From positions 1-58,152 of the forward strand of contig JAKATK010000009.1 in NCBI GenBank assembly GCA_021827995.1: a stretch of DNA of 58,152 bases. Reading direction: 5' to 3'. Shown piece after piece: positions 23,881 to 32,755 of this stretch. The notes beneath the pieces were generated by a model. It was given only the letters and a program-made list of their open reading frames with translations, made no database searches and was not told the origin of the DNA. The DNA comes from Microcaldota archaeon (GTDB taxonomy: Archaea > Micrarchaeota > Micrarchaeia > Micrarchaeales > Micrarchaeaceae). The stretch's first letter is position 1. Every line of letters begins with the position of its first letter. The position numbers and the translations under genes are program-made.

Positions 23881-23894
23881 TGAAACTAGTTTCA
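23881..23894. promoter_or_regulatory. Candidate operator, copy 1 (upstream of the HxlR gene)
   Basis: TGAAACTAGTTTCA is a perfect 14-bp palindrome just upstream of a TATA-like CATAATACAC (23864-23873, minus strand). An extra half-site, TTGAAAC, lies at 23856-23862. The same 14 bp recur at 33993-34006. Confidence 0.6.
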
Positions 23895-23937
23895 GGGCGG
23901 CTTCGCCAAGTGCGGCCGGCAGTTAGGCTTTATACTG

Positions 23938-24930
23938 CTAATCAGCACCGCTGCTCAGGAGCCGCGCGGCCTCTGCCGCGTGGTATGTTATTATTATGTC
24001 CGCACCGGCTCTCTTTATAGAAGTGAGAACTTCGATCATTGCTGTGTCCTCGTCGACACAGCCGGCCTTCCCTGCAGCTTTTATCATAGAGTACTCGCCA
24101 CTCACGTTGTAAGCAGCGATTGGGGTGTCGAACCTGTTCCTGGCTTCCGATATTATGTCCAGATATGGCAGTGCCGGCTTCACCATCACGATATCTGCGC
24201 CCTCAAGTATGTCTAGCTCTATCTCTTTCATGGCCTCGCGCTTGTTCGCAACATCCATCTGGTAACCTTTCCTGTCACCGAACGAGGGCTTGGACCCGGC
24301 GGCGGATCTGAACGGACCGTAGAACGCGGACGAGTACTTTGCCGAGTAGCCCATTATTGCCGTGTCGTTGTTCCCGTGCGAATCGAGCGCGGACCTTATG
24401 GCCATGACCTGATGGTCCATCATCGCGCTGGGCGCTACGATGTCCGCGCCTGCCTCCGCGTACGCCAGCGACGCCTTGGCCAGCAATGGCAGCGTCCTGT
24501 CATTGTCCACGCTCTTTCCGGACAGGACGCCGCAGTGGCCGTGGTCAGTGTACTCGCACAGGCATACGTCAGTGATTACTGTAGTGGAGCTCGCGTAATC
24601 TTTTATGGTTTTCACAGCCCTTGGCACCACCCCGTCGGCAGCGTACGCCTGCGTGCCAGTGCGATCCTTATTCTTTGGTATGCCGAAGAGCAGCACCGAA
24701 CTTATGCCAAGGTCTGCCAGGCTCGATGCATACTTGCCAACCGTATCCACGGAATATCTGCTTATTCCAGGCATGCTCTCCACAGGCTCGATCACATTGC
24801 TACCGTACCTTACGAATATCGGTGCCACCAGCTTGCTGATGTCTAGTTTGGTCTCGCGCACTAGGCTCCTGAGCTGCTCGCTCGCCCTCAAACGTCTCAT
24901 CCTCCGTGAACGGTCGGGTTCCAATGCCAT
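23938..24930 (-). CDS. hemB: Delta-aminolevulinic acid dehydratase (porphobilinogen synthase)
   Basis: HemB joins two aminolevulinate molecules into porphobilinogen. The protein of about 330 residues shows LVAPIFVRYG, the metal-site region DVCLCEYTDHGHCGVL with clustered cysteines (zinc type), a Schiff-base lysine region around GYSAKYSSAFYGPFR, and the MVKPALPYLDII active-site block. GGTGA ahead of ATG 24930 fixes the start, 12 bp after the hemL stop. It is the last gene of the nine-gene heme cluster. Confidence 0.96.
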   Translation of the reverse strand: MALEPDRSRRMRRLRASEQLRSLVRETKLDISKLVAPIFVRYGSNVIEPVESMPGISRYSVDTVGKYASSLADLGISSVLLFGIPKNKDRTGTQAYAADGVVPRAVKTIKDYASSTTVITDVCLCEYTDHGHCGVLSGKSVDNDRTLPLLAKASLAYAEAGADIVAPSAMMDHQVMAIRSALDSHGNNDTAIMGYSAKYSSAFYGPFRSAAGSKPSFGDRKGYQMDVANKREAMKEIELDILEGADIVMVKPALPYLDIISEARNRFDTPIAAYNVSGEYSMIKAAGKAGCVDEDTAMIEVLTSIKRAGADIIITYHAAEAARLLSSGAD

Positions 24931-24941
24931 AGTCTCACCGA

Positions 24942-26276
24942 TTAAAAACATGCTTTTCCCTGCCGGCTATGCCTGCTTGTCGCAGTCCTTCCAAGACCAT
25001 TGAACGCGCGAGAGAACGCTTCGACGCTGCTGTCTATCACGCTGGGGTCGTGGGCAGTTGAAACGAAGAGTGTCTCGAACGGCGACGGCGGCATGTAGAC
25101 GCCGGAATTTAGCACGCGCCAGAAGAACTCCTTGAACATGGTAACATTCGACGACACGGCCTGGCTGAAATTGGTTACGTCATGGTCAGAGAAGAATATG
25201 CCGATCATAGAACCCACCCTATTGGTCTTGAGCTCCACGCCAGCACGCGCTGCGCCATCTGCGATGCCATCCTCTAACCGGGCGGCCATCGCGTCAAGCT
25301 TCCTGTAAGCCGATGCGTTGAGCAACGAGAGCGCGGCGGCGCCGGCGCTCATTGCAACCGGGTTGCCAGATAGCGTGCCGGCCTGGTACACCGGCCCCTC
25401 AGGCGCGATCATCTCCATTATGTCGCTTCTGCCGCCATAGGCGCCGACAGGGAAACCGCATCCTATTATCTTGCCGAGGCATGTCAGGTCTGGGCTTATC
25501 CCGTACAGAGCCTGTGCGCCGCCGCGAGCCACACGGAAGCCCGTTATCACCTCGTCGAAAATCAGCAGCGAACCGTGCTCCATTGTCAAACCCCTCAGCT
25601 CGCTTAGGAAGCCCGGTGATGGTGGCACCACCCCCATGTTTCCGGCCACTGGCTCGACTATCACCGCCGCTATTTCGTCGCCGAACCTGCCGAAAGCCCT
25701 CTCCGCGGCCGCCTTGTCGTTGTATGGTACTGTGATCGTATCAACGGCCACTTCTGGCGGCACCCCGGGCGATGCCGATATGCTTAGGGTGGCAAGCCCG
25801 GAGCCGGCCTTCGACAGGAACATATCCGCATGGCCGTGATAGCAGCCTTCGAACTTGAGTATCTTCTTTCTGCGTGTGTATGCGCGGGCGAGCCTGACGG
25901 CAGACATGGTCGCCTCGGTGCCGGAGTTCACGAACCTTATTTTCCTTATAGACTTTACGCGACCGGAAATGCTGCGCGCAAGTTCTAGCTCCTGCACTGT
26001 CGGGGCCCCGAAAGAGGAGCCGCGGCGCACGGCATGGCATGCATTCTTGGACACCACTGCGTTAGCGTGGCCATGGATTAGTGCGCCCCACGAACAGACA
26101 TAATCGGTGAAACGGTTGCCATCGGCGTCCCAGATGAATGGGCCGCTACCGCGCTCTATGAACAGAGGGACGCCGCCGACGGCCCTGAACGCCCTGACTG
26201 GGCTGCTGACACCTCCGACCATGAGCTTGGATGCCTGTGAGTACAGGCGCATGGAGTTTTTCGATGAACGAGTCAT
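24942..26276 (-). CDS. hemL: Glutamate-1-semialdehyde 2,1-aminomutase
   Basis: HemL converts glutamate-1-semialdehyde to 5-aminolevulinate with PLP. The product of about 444 residues contains SPVRAFRAVGG, NSGTEATMSAVRLARAYT, KFEGCYHGHAD, LIFDEVITGFR and the PLP-lysine region LGKIIGCGFPVGAYGG. The start at ATG 26276 is 2 bp after the radical SAM stop, so the genes are co-transcribed. With HemA it forms the C5 route to aminolevulinate. Confidence 0.96.
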   Translation of the reverse strand: MTRSSKNSMRLYSQASKLMVGGVSSPVRAFRAVGGVPLFIERGSGPFIWDADGNRFTDYVCSWGALIHGHANAVVSKNACHAVRRGSSFGAPTVQELELARSISGRVKSIRKIRFVNSGTEATMSAVRLARAYTRRKKILKFEGCYHGHADMFLSKAGSGLATLSISASPGVPPEVAVDTITVPYNDKAAAERAFGRFGDEIAAVIVEPVAGNMGVVPPSPGFLSELRGLTMEHGSLLIFDEVITGFRVARGGAQALYGISPDLTCLGKIIGCGFPVGAYGGRSDIMEMIAPEGPVYQAGTLSGNPVAMSAGAAALSLLNASAYRKLDAMAARLEDGIADGAARAGVELKTNRVGSMIGIFFSDHDVTNFSQAVSSNVTMFKEFFWRVLNSGVYMPPSPFETLFVSTAHDPSVIDSSVEAFSRAFNGLGRTATSRHSRQGKACF

Positions 26277-26278
26277 TC

Positions 26279-27427
26279 TTATCCCTCGATTGTTGTGGAT
26301 GCACCGGAGGCGCGCGCGCCCGGCTCGTGGACGCATGCAGGATCGGATCCGAGGGCGTTCGAGCTAGACGCGTATGCCCGCGCCCTGCTGCCACCGCAGA
26401 CAGCCTTGTACTCGCAATCGTTGCACCGGCCCACGAACTCCCTGTCCCTTATCTTTGTCAGCGGAGCGCTGCCCCTGTACATCCCGACGAGGCTCGCATC
26501 CCTTACGTTGCCGAGAACGACAGGTAGGAAGCCGCCGGGATGCACCGTCCCGTCGTAAGCGACGAATATTATGCCGTCGCCGTCTAGCGTGCCGACAGGC
26601 GCTATCGATGACTTGCCGTCTGGAGTGTGCCCCAGGCTCATGAGCTCGGCGCTCAGCCGCTCATAGGCAATCCCGTGCCAGTACCGGCCGGCGCTTGCTC
26701 TCATCATGGCTACGCGCCTTATGAACGGTGCCTCTACCGTGCGCACCGTCATGCCGCACATCGAAGCGTCGTAGAGGAAGTTGCACACGCTCTCGCTGTC
26801 ACTTGGCGCTATATCCTCGAGCTCAGCGCCGCGGCCCACCCTTATTAGGAAGAAGACCTCCCAGGTGCGCACGCCCATGGATTTTATCAGGTGGAATATT
26901 CTGGCGAGCTCGTCTATGTTGCTTCTCATGACGGTGGTGTTGACCTGTATGCTAAGGCCTATCGAAACGGACTCTCGTATGACCCTGAGCGTTGCGTCGA
27001 ATGTGCCCTCGACGTTCCTGATGCGGTCGTGCGTATCGCTGCAGGCGCCGTCCAGGCTCACCGAGATGGACGTCACGCCGGCATCGCGCAGCCTCTCTAG
27101 CGCATGCCTGTCCAGGCCCTGGCTCACGGCTGGCGAGGCAGCGAACCTTATGCCGGCGGACCTTGCATGATCCATTAGGACGAATAGGTCTTTCCTCACC
27201 ATCGGGTCGCCGCCGGTGAATACGATCAGCGGCGCCGGCGTGCCGAACGCGGCTACGGAGTCAATCAGCCTCATGCCTTCAGCCGTGCTTAGCTCGCCAG
27301 GCATGGGGTCCCTTATAGCTGACGCCCTGCAGTGCCTGCATGCCAGCGGGCAAGCCCTCGTGGTTTCCCAGAAGACCAGCACCGGCTTGCTCCTGAAATC
27401 CGGCCTCGCGACACCGTAGCCATGCAT
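26279..27427 (-). CDS. Radical SAM/SPASM protein (TIGR04053-like), AhbD-related
   Basis: The 382-residue protein has the radical SAM cluster motif CPLACRHC in a WETTRACPLACRHCRASA context, the SAM-binding FTGGDPMVRKDL block, and a C-terminal SPASM-type region with CNDCEYKAVCGGSRARAYA and a late DPAC for auxiliary Fe-S. The pattern matches TIGR04053 proteins and is related to the AhbD/NirJ heme-modifying group. It lies between cgoX and hemL inside the heme cluster, overlapping the cgoX stop. The cluster has no HemF/HemN, HemQ/ChdC or other AhbD, so it is the best candidate for the missing decarboxylation, namely coproheme to heme b. The fold is certain; the reaction is inferred. Confidence 0.85.
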   Translation of the reverse strand: MHGYGVARPDFRSKPVLVFWETTRACPLACRHCRASAIRDPMPGELSTAEGMRLIDSVAAFGTPAPLIVFTGGDPMVRKDLFVLMDHARSAGIRFAASPAVSQGLDRHALERLRDAGVTSISVSLDGACSDTHDRIRNVEGTFDATLRVIRESVSIGLSIQVNTTVMRSNIDELARIFHLIKSMGVRTWEVFFLIRVGRGAELEDIAPSDSESVCNFLYDASMCGMTVRTVEAPFIRRVAMMRASAGRYWHGIAYERLSAELMSLGHTPDGKSSIAPVGTLDGDGIIFVAYDGTVHPGGFLPVVLGNVRDASLVGMYRGSAPLTKIRDREFVGRCNDCEYKAVCGGSRARAYASSSNALGSDPACVHEPGARASGASTTIEG

Positions 27428-28866
27428 CAGCTCACCATCTCGTTAGAAATGTAATCGAAGACTTCGTTCGCCGTCTTCGTCGCGTTTGATAGGCAGCGCG
27501 GTATTCCGACACCGTCGATCCACGCGCCCGTCATGAAGAGACCGCTGTGCTCATGCAGCCTGTCGGCTATCGCTCCCACCAGCTCGGCGTGACCCATGGT
27601 GTACTGGGGCATGCCCCTGCGCCACCTCTGGACTCTCGACAGTACTGGCGCAGCGCCTATGCCGAACAGCTTGGCCAGCTCGCCGTGAGCCAGCTGCACA
27701 AGCGAATCGTCGTCAAGATACAGGGTCTCGCCGCCGTATGCGTCGTTGAAGAAGCACCTGGCCAGAAGCGTATCCGGTGGCGCCCTGCCGGCCCACTTCA
27801 TCGAGCTCCATGTCACTGCGCTCAGCCTGCTGCCCTCGATCCTGGGCACCAGGAAGCCTGACCCGACCGGGCGCTCGCGAACGTCGGCGCTTTTGTACGC
27901 GAGCGTAGCTATGGCTACGGACCTGTACTCTATGCTATTGAGCATCCTGGCGAGCTCTGGGTCACTTTGCTCCACAAGCGCTGCCGAATCGTAGGCTGGC
28001 ACAGCTATAACCACTGCATCGGCCCGCATGGTGGTGCCGCCGCGCAGCACGACCGTGTGCCTATTCTCGGCAACGTTCCCGATGGACACGCTTTCTACTG
28101 CGCTGTTGGTGCGCACGGAACCACCAAGCGCCCTCGCAAGCGCGTCTGTAAGTCCAGACATTCCGGCGTCTAAGGCCACAAACCCTGCAGGCCGGGATCC
28201 GTGCGCCTGCTTCGCTGCTCCTCTGGATGCTGCGTCCAGTATAAGGCTGCGCCTCCTCGCTTCCATGGCGGATATCGATGGGAAGGTGCTCCTCATGCTC
28301 GTCCTGGCTGGGTCGCCCGCATGGATGCCGCACATGAGTGGCTCGGCTATCCGTTCGTAGACCTCGTTGCCGAACCTGCGCCTCACGAATGCAGCGGCAG
28401 ATTCATCGCCACCGCGGCCCCTCGGCACGAAGAGCTCCATCGAGGCGCGGAGCTTACCGACAGGTGACAGGATGTCGCTCGTTAGTATGGGCATTAGCGC
28501 AGTGGGCAGCATGGACGTTAACCCGCGCGGTAGCTCCTTCAGCGCGCCACCGAGGAGCAGGCATGCCCTGCTGCTCCGCTGCGCAGGTGCTATGGTCTTG
28601 CCTGATATGCCCAGCTCGGCGCACAGGCCCGTGAAAGCGCCCCCGTCCGCGAAGACAGAGTCTGGGCCCAGCTCTATGACGAAACCGTCGTGGCGCTCAG
28701 TGGCTATCTTGCCGCCGGCGCTGCCGCTGCGCTCAAGCACTGTGACGTCTAGCTTGTCGCGCACGCCAGACGCGGCCCAGAGCCTGTTTATGTAGTATGC
28801 TGTCGACAGGCCGGAGACGCCGCCGCCTATGACCATTATGCTCCTACTCCTACTCGCCACCTGCAT
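27427..28866 (-). CDS. cgoX: Coproporphyrinogen/protoporphyrinogen oxidase (HemY/CgoX type)
   Basis: This FAD enzyme of about 479 residues opens with the dinucleotide fold VIGGGVSGLSTAYYINR and has the HemY signature IELGPDSVFA, LPRGL, a PRGRGGDESAAAFVRRRFG block and EPLMCGIHAGDPARTSMRSTFP. Its sequence style is that of Gram-positive HemY/CgoX, which oxidise coproporphyrinogen III to coproporphyrin III. In the absence of a coproporphyrinogen decarboxylase gene this is the likelier substrate here. It overlaps the hemA end and the start of the radical SAM gene. Confidence 0.9.
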   Translation of the reverse strand: MQVASRSRSIMVIGGGVSGLSTAYYINRLWAASGVRDKLDVTVLERSGSAGGKIATERHDGFVIELGPDSVFADGGAFTGLCAELGISGKTIAPAQRSSRACLLLGGALKELPRGLTSMLPTALMPILTSDILSPVGKLRASMELFVPRGRGGDESAAAFVRRRFGNEVYERIAEPLMCGIHAGDPARTSMRSTFPSISAMEARRRSLILDAASRGAAKQAHGSRPAGFVALDAGMSGLTDALARALGGSVRTNSAVESVSIGNVAENRHTVVLRGGTTMRADAVVIAVPAYDSAALVEQSDPELARMLNSIEYRSVAIATLAYKSADVRERPVGSGFLVPRIEGSRLSAVTWSSMKWAGRAPPDTLLARCFFNDAYGGETLYLDDDSLVQLAHGELAKLFGIGAAPVLSRVQRWRRGMPQYTMGHAELVGAIADRLHEHSGLFMTGAWIDGVGIPRCLSNATKTANEVFDYISNEMVS

Positions 28867-30025
28867 CACCGTATATCTCGCGTAGCATGCTTATCTTGTC
28901 AGCGTCCCCCTCCCCCAGTATGCGCTTGATACGCCGGACCTGCTCTCCGATTATGGCGTTTGACAGCGCGCTGGTCAGCGAATCGATAGCGCCCGTGCTC
29001 TCGGGGCCAAGTAGCTTGAGGGCCTTCTCGCGCTGCTTGCTCACGGCCTCGCCTGCACGACGGTATAGCGATGCTATCATAGCGTCGGCTTCCATCATGT
29101 TGAGCTTGGCTACGACCGCGTCTGCAGCCTGGCTTATTATTCTGTTTGCCTTCACCGCATCGCTCCTGCTTAGCGTGGAGTTCGCGTGAGCGTAGTTCTT
29201 CAGCACGGACAGGTCTATGTACGTGGCGCGGCCGTGCGCGCCCACGTTTCTCGGATTCCCTATGTCGACCACGATTAATGGCCTGCCAGCATCTGCGATG
29301 TTTATTATCGGTTTGGTGGACGCCACTGCGGTGATGACAGCGTCGAAGGACGAGCAATCAAGGCTAGACAGCGCAGCAGAGCCAACGTGGAACTCATCTG
29401 ATAGCACCTTGAGCTTGGCCACGTCCCTCCCGAAAACGGTCACGCTGAGCCCTGAACCGGACAGCTCCCCGAGTATCCTCCCGGCCATCCAGCCTGTGCC
29501 AACCACGCATATGCTGCGTACCCTGGCGGCGTTCTTCACCATCTCGGCAGCCGCTCTAGGTATCGAAAATGCCCCGGATGCCAGCGCAGTGCTGGAGCGA
29601 ACCCGCTTGGCAGCGGCCAGGGCGCTCATCACCACGTAGTTGAGCACCTTAGATGACGAACCGGCCGACTGAGCCTCTGCAAGGGCGCTCTTGACCTGGT
29701 GCTGTATCTCCTGCTCGCCGAGTATCATCGAGTCCAGGCCGGAGCACACGACCATGAGGTGCTTTATCGAGTCTGCACCCTCGAGGACGTACGCGCCCGG
29801 AGTCTTCATGCCGGCAGCAAGTTCCTCGAGGCGGCTCTTCAGGCCTGCAATGTCCTGGCCGGCTGCGTAGATCTCGAATCGATTGCACGTCTTTAGTATG
29901 AGGTGCTCGCTCACGCCCGCCTTGGCAAGCCTGGAAGCGAAGTACGGCCTGTCGTGCGAGGTCCATCTCTCGAGCTGCGGCATCTCCATCGACTTGTACG
30001 TCGCGATAAGGCTCATCACTGTCAT
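28850..30025 (-). CDS. hemA: Glutamyl-tRNA reductase
   Basis: HemA reduces glutamyl-tRNA(Glu) to glutamate-1-semialdehyde with NADPH, the first committed step of the C5 pathway. The product of about 391 residues contains the active-site cysteine in LKTCNRFEIY, the SGLDSMILGEQEIQHQVKSA block, and an NADPH-binding segment VVGTGWMAGRILGEL. A C-terminal helical dimerisation domain follows. GGTGATG precedes ATG 30025, and the upstream hemD gene ends 57 bp away. Confidence 0.95.
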   Translation of the reverse strand: MTVMSLIATYKSMEMPQLERWTSHDRPYFASRLAKAGVSEHLILKTCNRFEIYAAGQDIAGLKSRLEELAAGMKTPGAYVLEGADSIKHLMVVCSGLDSMILGEQEIQHQVKSALAEAQSAGSSSKVLNYVVMSALAAAKRVRSSTALASGAFSIPRAAAEMVKNAARVRSICVVGTGWMAGRILGELSGSGLSVTVFGRDVAKLKVLSDEFHVGSAALSSLDCSSFDAVITAVASTKPIINIADAGRPLIVVDIGNPRNVGAHGRATYIDLSVLKNYAHANSTLSRSDAVKANRIISQAADAVVAKLNMMEADAMIASLYRRAGEAVSKQREKALKLLGPESTGAIDSLTSALSNAIIGEQVRRIKRILGEGDADKISMLREIYGDAGGE

Positions 30026-30082
30026 CACATCACCATCGCCCGGACCTGCGGGCACCGTACCGTAATGCAGCACTGCGACATC

Positions 30083-30877
30083 TCACAACCTCGCGGCTAG
30101 GGCGCGGACAAGAGCTTCGAACGTGTGCTCGTCAGGCACTATGTCGGCGTTAAGACCGATGGCTGACATCCTGGCCGCCGTCGATTTCCCGATGGCCGCG
30201 AGCCTGACGCCGCGGAAGAGGCGTGACTCCTGCCCGCTGTTCGGCTTAACGTGCAGCATGCTCAGCAGGCAGCTGGCCTCTAGGCCGCTGCCGAAAACTA
30301 TGGCCGCGACGCTGCCGTTGCGCAGCGAGCCGGCGAATGCGCGCGCAGCGCGATCGTCTGCGCTGGCCTCGGTCTTGTATGTACAGAGTTCGATAACCCT
30401 GCTCGCGCCTAGAGAACCAAGTCTTACGGCTAGCCTGTCGCGCGCCGACGCATTCCTGATAACGGCTATGGACCTGCCGGGCACGCCGATGCGCTCGAAG
30501 AGGCGCACCAGCCCATCGGAGCTGTAATCGCCGGGTACGTCTGCCACGCGCAACCCGTTGGACTCTAGGAACCTCGCCGTCTGGCTGCCTATCGCTATGG
30601 TAGGCACCCGCTGCAGCGCGCCTAAGATATGTATGCCCATGGCGTCGGCGGCGCGGGCCAGGTGCGTGAACGCGTTCGCGCTCAGGAACACCACGTAATC
30701 GATGCGGCCCGCATATAGCTCTGATGCGAGCGAGGAGACGCCTTGGCCGCAGTCCACGGCGCGCAGCTCGGTCGTGGGTATTATGTACGGTATGCCGCCA
30801 GCCTTGGTTACCATATCGGCGACTGATTCGGCGTGGCCGCGCGTCATCGTTATAGCTATCGTCTTGCCGGAGATCAT
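30083..30877 (-). CDS. hemD: Uroporphyrinogen-III synthase
   Basis: The product of about 264 residues has the loose two-domain HemD pattern: an ITMTRGHAESVADMVTKAGG start, DYVVFLSANAFTHL, TIAIGSQTARFLESNGLRV, SDGLVRLFER, AVIRNASARDRLAVRL, a YKTEAS turn and a late AAIGKSTAARMSAIG. HemD closes hydroxymethylbilane into uroporphyrinogen III. Its ATG overlaps the hemC stop as ATGA, so expression is coupled. Confidence 0.92.
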   Translation of the reverse strand: MISGKTIAITMTRGHAESVADMVTKAGGIPYIIPTTELRAVDCGQGVSSLASELYAGRIDYVVFLSANAFTHLARAADAMGIHILGALQRVPTIAIGSQTARFLESNGLRVADVPGDYSSDGLVRLFERIGVPGRSIAVIRNASARDRLAVRLGSLGASRVIELCTYKTEASADDRAARAFAGSLRNGSVAAIVFGSGLEASCLLSMLHVKPNSGQESRLFRGVRLAAIGKSTAARMSAIGLNADIVPDEHTFEALVRALAARL

Positions 30878-31815
30878 TGAACCATCTGCGGCTGGCCCTT
30901 GGCCTGCTGCCACTCTCTCACGAAAAGGACGGCACCGTCAGAGATCATGGCGCGCGACAGCGACCTGGCCAACTCTTCGTATGCATCCGAACCTCCGCTG
31001 ACCGAGCGCAGTATCGCTGCGCCGGTGGTCGAGAAGACAACGCACGACAGCGACAGCGTGCCCAGGCTCGTCCTGCCTATGACGCCGATTGGCGCCCTGC
31101 AATCGCCGCCAAGGAGCGACATGACTGTACGCTCGGCCGAGACCTCTACCCTGGATTGCCGGTCGTCCAGCTTGCCGAGCTCGCGCAGGAGTTCTGCGTT
31201 GTCTGCCCTGCATACCACTGCCATGGCGCCCTGGCCCGCGGCTGGCACGAAAGCGTCTATAGGGAGCACCTGCGCTATCCTGTGCTGCAGCCCCATCCTG
31301 GCCAGCGCGGCCTCGGCCAAGACTATGGCGTCGTACTCGCCACTGTCGAGCTTCGACAGCCTGGTGTCGATGTTGCCCCTTATCGGATTTATAATTAGGC
31401 CGCGGCGCGACCTCCTCAGCTCGGATTCGCGCAGCACGCTGCCTGTGCCCACGACTGCGCCGTCGGCCAACTCCTCGAGCCACGCCGATGTTCTAGAAAC
31501 AAGGACGTCGTTGGGGTGGGCCCTCTTTGGCACTGCGGCTATGACTAGGTCTTCGGCCAACTGCGTCGGGACGTCCTTGAGGCTGTGCACTGCGAAGTCG
31601 ACATCGCCGTTGAGAACGGCAGCGTCCAGCTCTTTCTCGAACGCGCCATCACCGCCCAGCTCGTTTATCGGTGTTGCCTGGTCGCGATCGCCCGCGGTCT
31701 TTATTATGTTTGTCTCGACGCTTGTGCCCGGTGCGACGTTGCGCAGCATCCCGATCACGAGATCGGTCTGTATCAGCGCGAGCTTGCTGCCCCTTGTTCC
31801 TGCTTTGAGCCTCAA
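30874..31815 (-). CDS. hemC: Porphobilinogen deaminase (hydroxymethylbilane synthase)
   Basis: HemC polymerises four porphobilinogens. The 313-residue protein shows AGTRGSKLALIQTD, IIKTAGDRD, AVHSLKDVPTQL, the RRGLIINPIRGNIDTRL catalytic segment and the dipyrromethane-cofactor cysteine in LLGGDCRAPIGV. It begins with TTG 31815, which overlaps the hemH stop and is preceded by GGTGAG at good spacing. Length is normal. Confidence 0.96.
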   Translation of the reverse strand: MRLKAGTRGSKLALIQTDLVIGMLRNVAPGTSVETNIIKTAGDRDQATPINELGGDGAFEKELDAAVLNGDVDFAVHSLKDVPTQLAEDLVIAAVPKRAHPNDVLVSRTSAWLEELADGAVVGTGSVLRESELRRSRRGLIINPIRGNIDTRLSKLDSGEYDAIVLAEAALARMGLQHRIAQVLPIDAFVPAAGQGAMAVVCRADNAELLRELGKLDDRQSRVEVSAERTVMSLLGGDCRAPIGVIGRTSLGTLSLSCVVFSTTGAAILRSVSGGSDAYEELARSLSRAMISDGAVLFVREWQQAKGQPQMVQ

Positions 31816-32753
31816 TTTCTCACCCTCTGCCCGATCGAAGTAATGGCCGCCGATGCCAGCACATCGATGAACCGCGGCGAGGAGTTCGGCAACCCGACCC
31901 TGGAGATCGCGACTCCGTGACCCCTGAGCCTGTCAACGCATTCTATGTCGATGTCGTAGAGCGTCTCCAGGTTCTCCGTCACGAAGCCGACCGGCGCTAT
32001 CATGATCTTTGTGGCGCGGTCTGTAGCTAGCTCGTCAAGCTTCTCCGCCAAGCTCGGGCCAAGCCAACCGGGCCCACTCGCGCTCTGGTACGCTGGCGAC
32101 CAGTGGCGCAGCCTCAGCTCGACGGCTATCGCCTCGCACAGTTCCCTGAACTGTTTCTGGTACGTGTCGCAGTGACTCAGCGCATGCCTGGGCAGACTGT
32201 GCGCCGTGAAGACAACGTGCGTGTCTTCGATGGTCGCAGGCTCGGCTGCCATCTTGGCCTTTATCGCGTCGGCCCAGATCCCTATGAATTCTTGACTTAG
32301 GTACCACGGACCAACGAACGTTGCTTTCAGCCCATCTGCGACGCGGGCTATGCCGGCCTCGAGCGCCCTGCTATAGCCGCCTATGCTCGCCTGCGAGTAA
32401 ATCGGCGTCACTGGCATGGCGATTATGCCGCTGACGCCGCCGTTCGCCATGGACGCCGCGGCGCTGGCTATGCTTGGCTCCCAGTTGAGCATGCCTGTGT
32501 ATACCCTGGCGTCGGCACCCATGGAAGCTAGGGAATCCTGCAGCGCCCTGGCCTGCAGCCCAGTTATGCGGTTGAAAGGCGAGATGCCGCCTATGGCTTC
32601 GTACCTATGTCTCAGGCGCTCCACCTCCTCGCCAGTGGGCTCTACGACCTGGCCAGGTCTGGCGTGGCTGGCCCTTATGTTGCGCAGGTAGCGCTCGACA
32701 TCGCTAACCGAGTCAGGCGAGCCGTAGCCCATCAGCAGCACACCGGTCGTCAT
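31812..32753 (-). CDS. hemH: Ferrochelatase family (coproporphyrin ferrochelatase candidate)
   Basis: The 313-residue enzyme has the ferrochelatase motifs LLMGYGSPDS, GGISPFNRIT, PIYSQASIGGY, TAHSLP with its metal-site histidine, YQSASGPGWLGP and APVGFVTENLETLYDIDIE. The style resembles Gram-positive CpfC, which inserts iron into coproporphyrin III. That matches the HemY/CgoX type nearby and the lack of a coproporphyrinogen oxidase gene. It starts 2 bp after the hemE stop. Confidence 0.93.
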   Translation of the reverse strand: MTTGVLLMGYGSPDSVSDVERYLRNIRASHARPGQVVEPTGEEVERLRHRYEAIGGISPFNRITGLQARALQDSLASMGADARVYTGMLNWEPSIASAAASMANGGVSGIIAMPVTPIYSQASIGGYSRALEAGIARVADGLKATFVGPWYLSQEFIGIWADAIKAKMAAEPATIEDTHVVFTAHSLPRHALSHCDTYQKQFRELCEAIAVELRLRHWSPAYQSASGPGWLGPSLAEKLDELATDRATKIMIAPVGFVTENLETLYDIDIECVDRLRGHGVAISRVGLPNSSPRFIDVLASAAITSIGQRVRN

Positions 32754-32755
32754 GC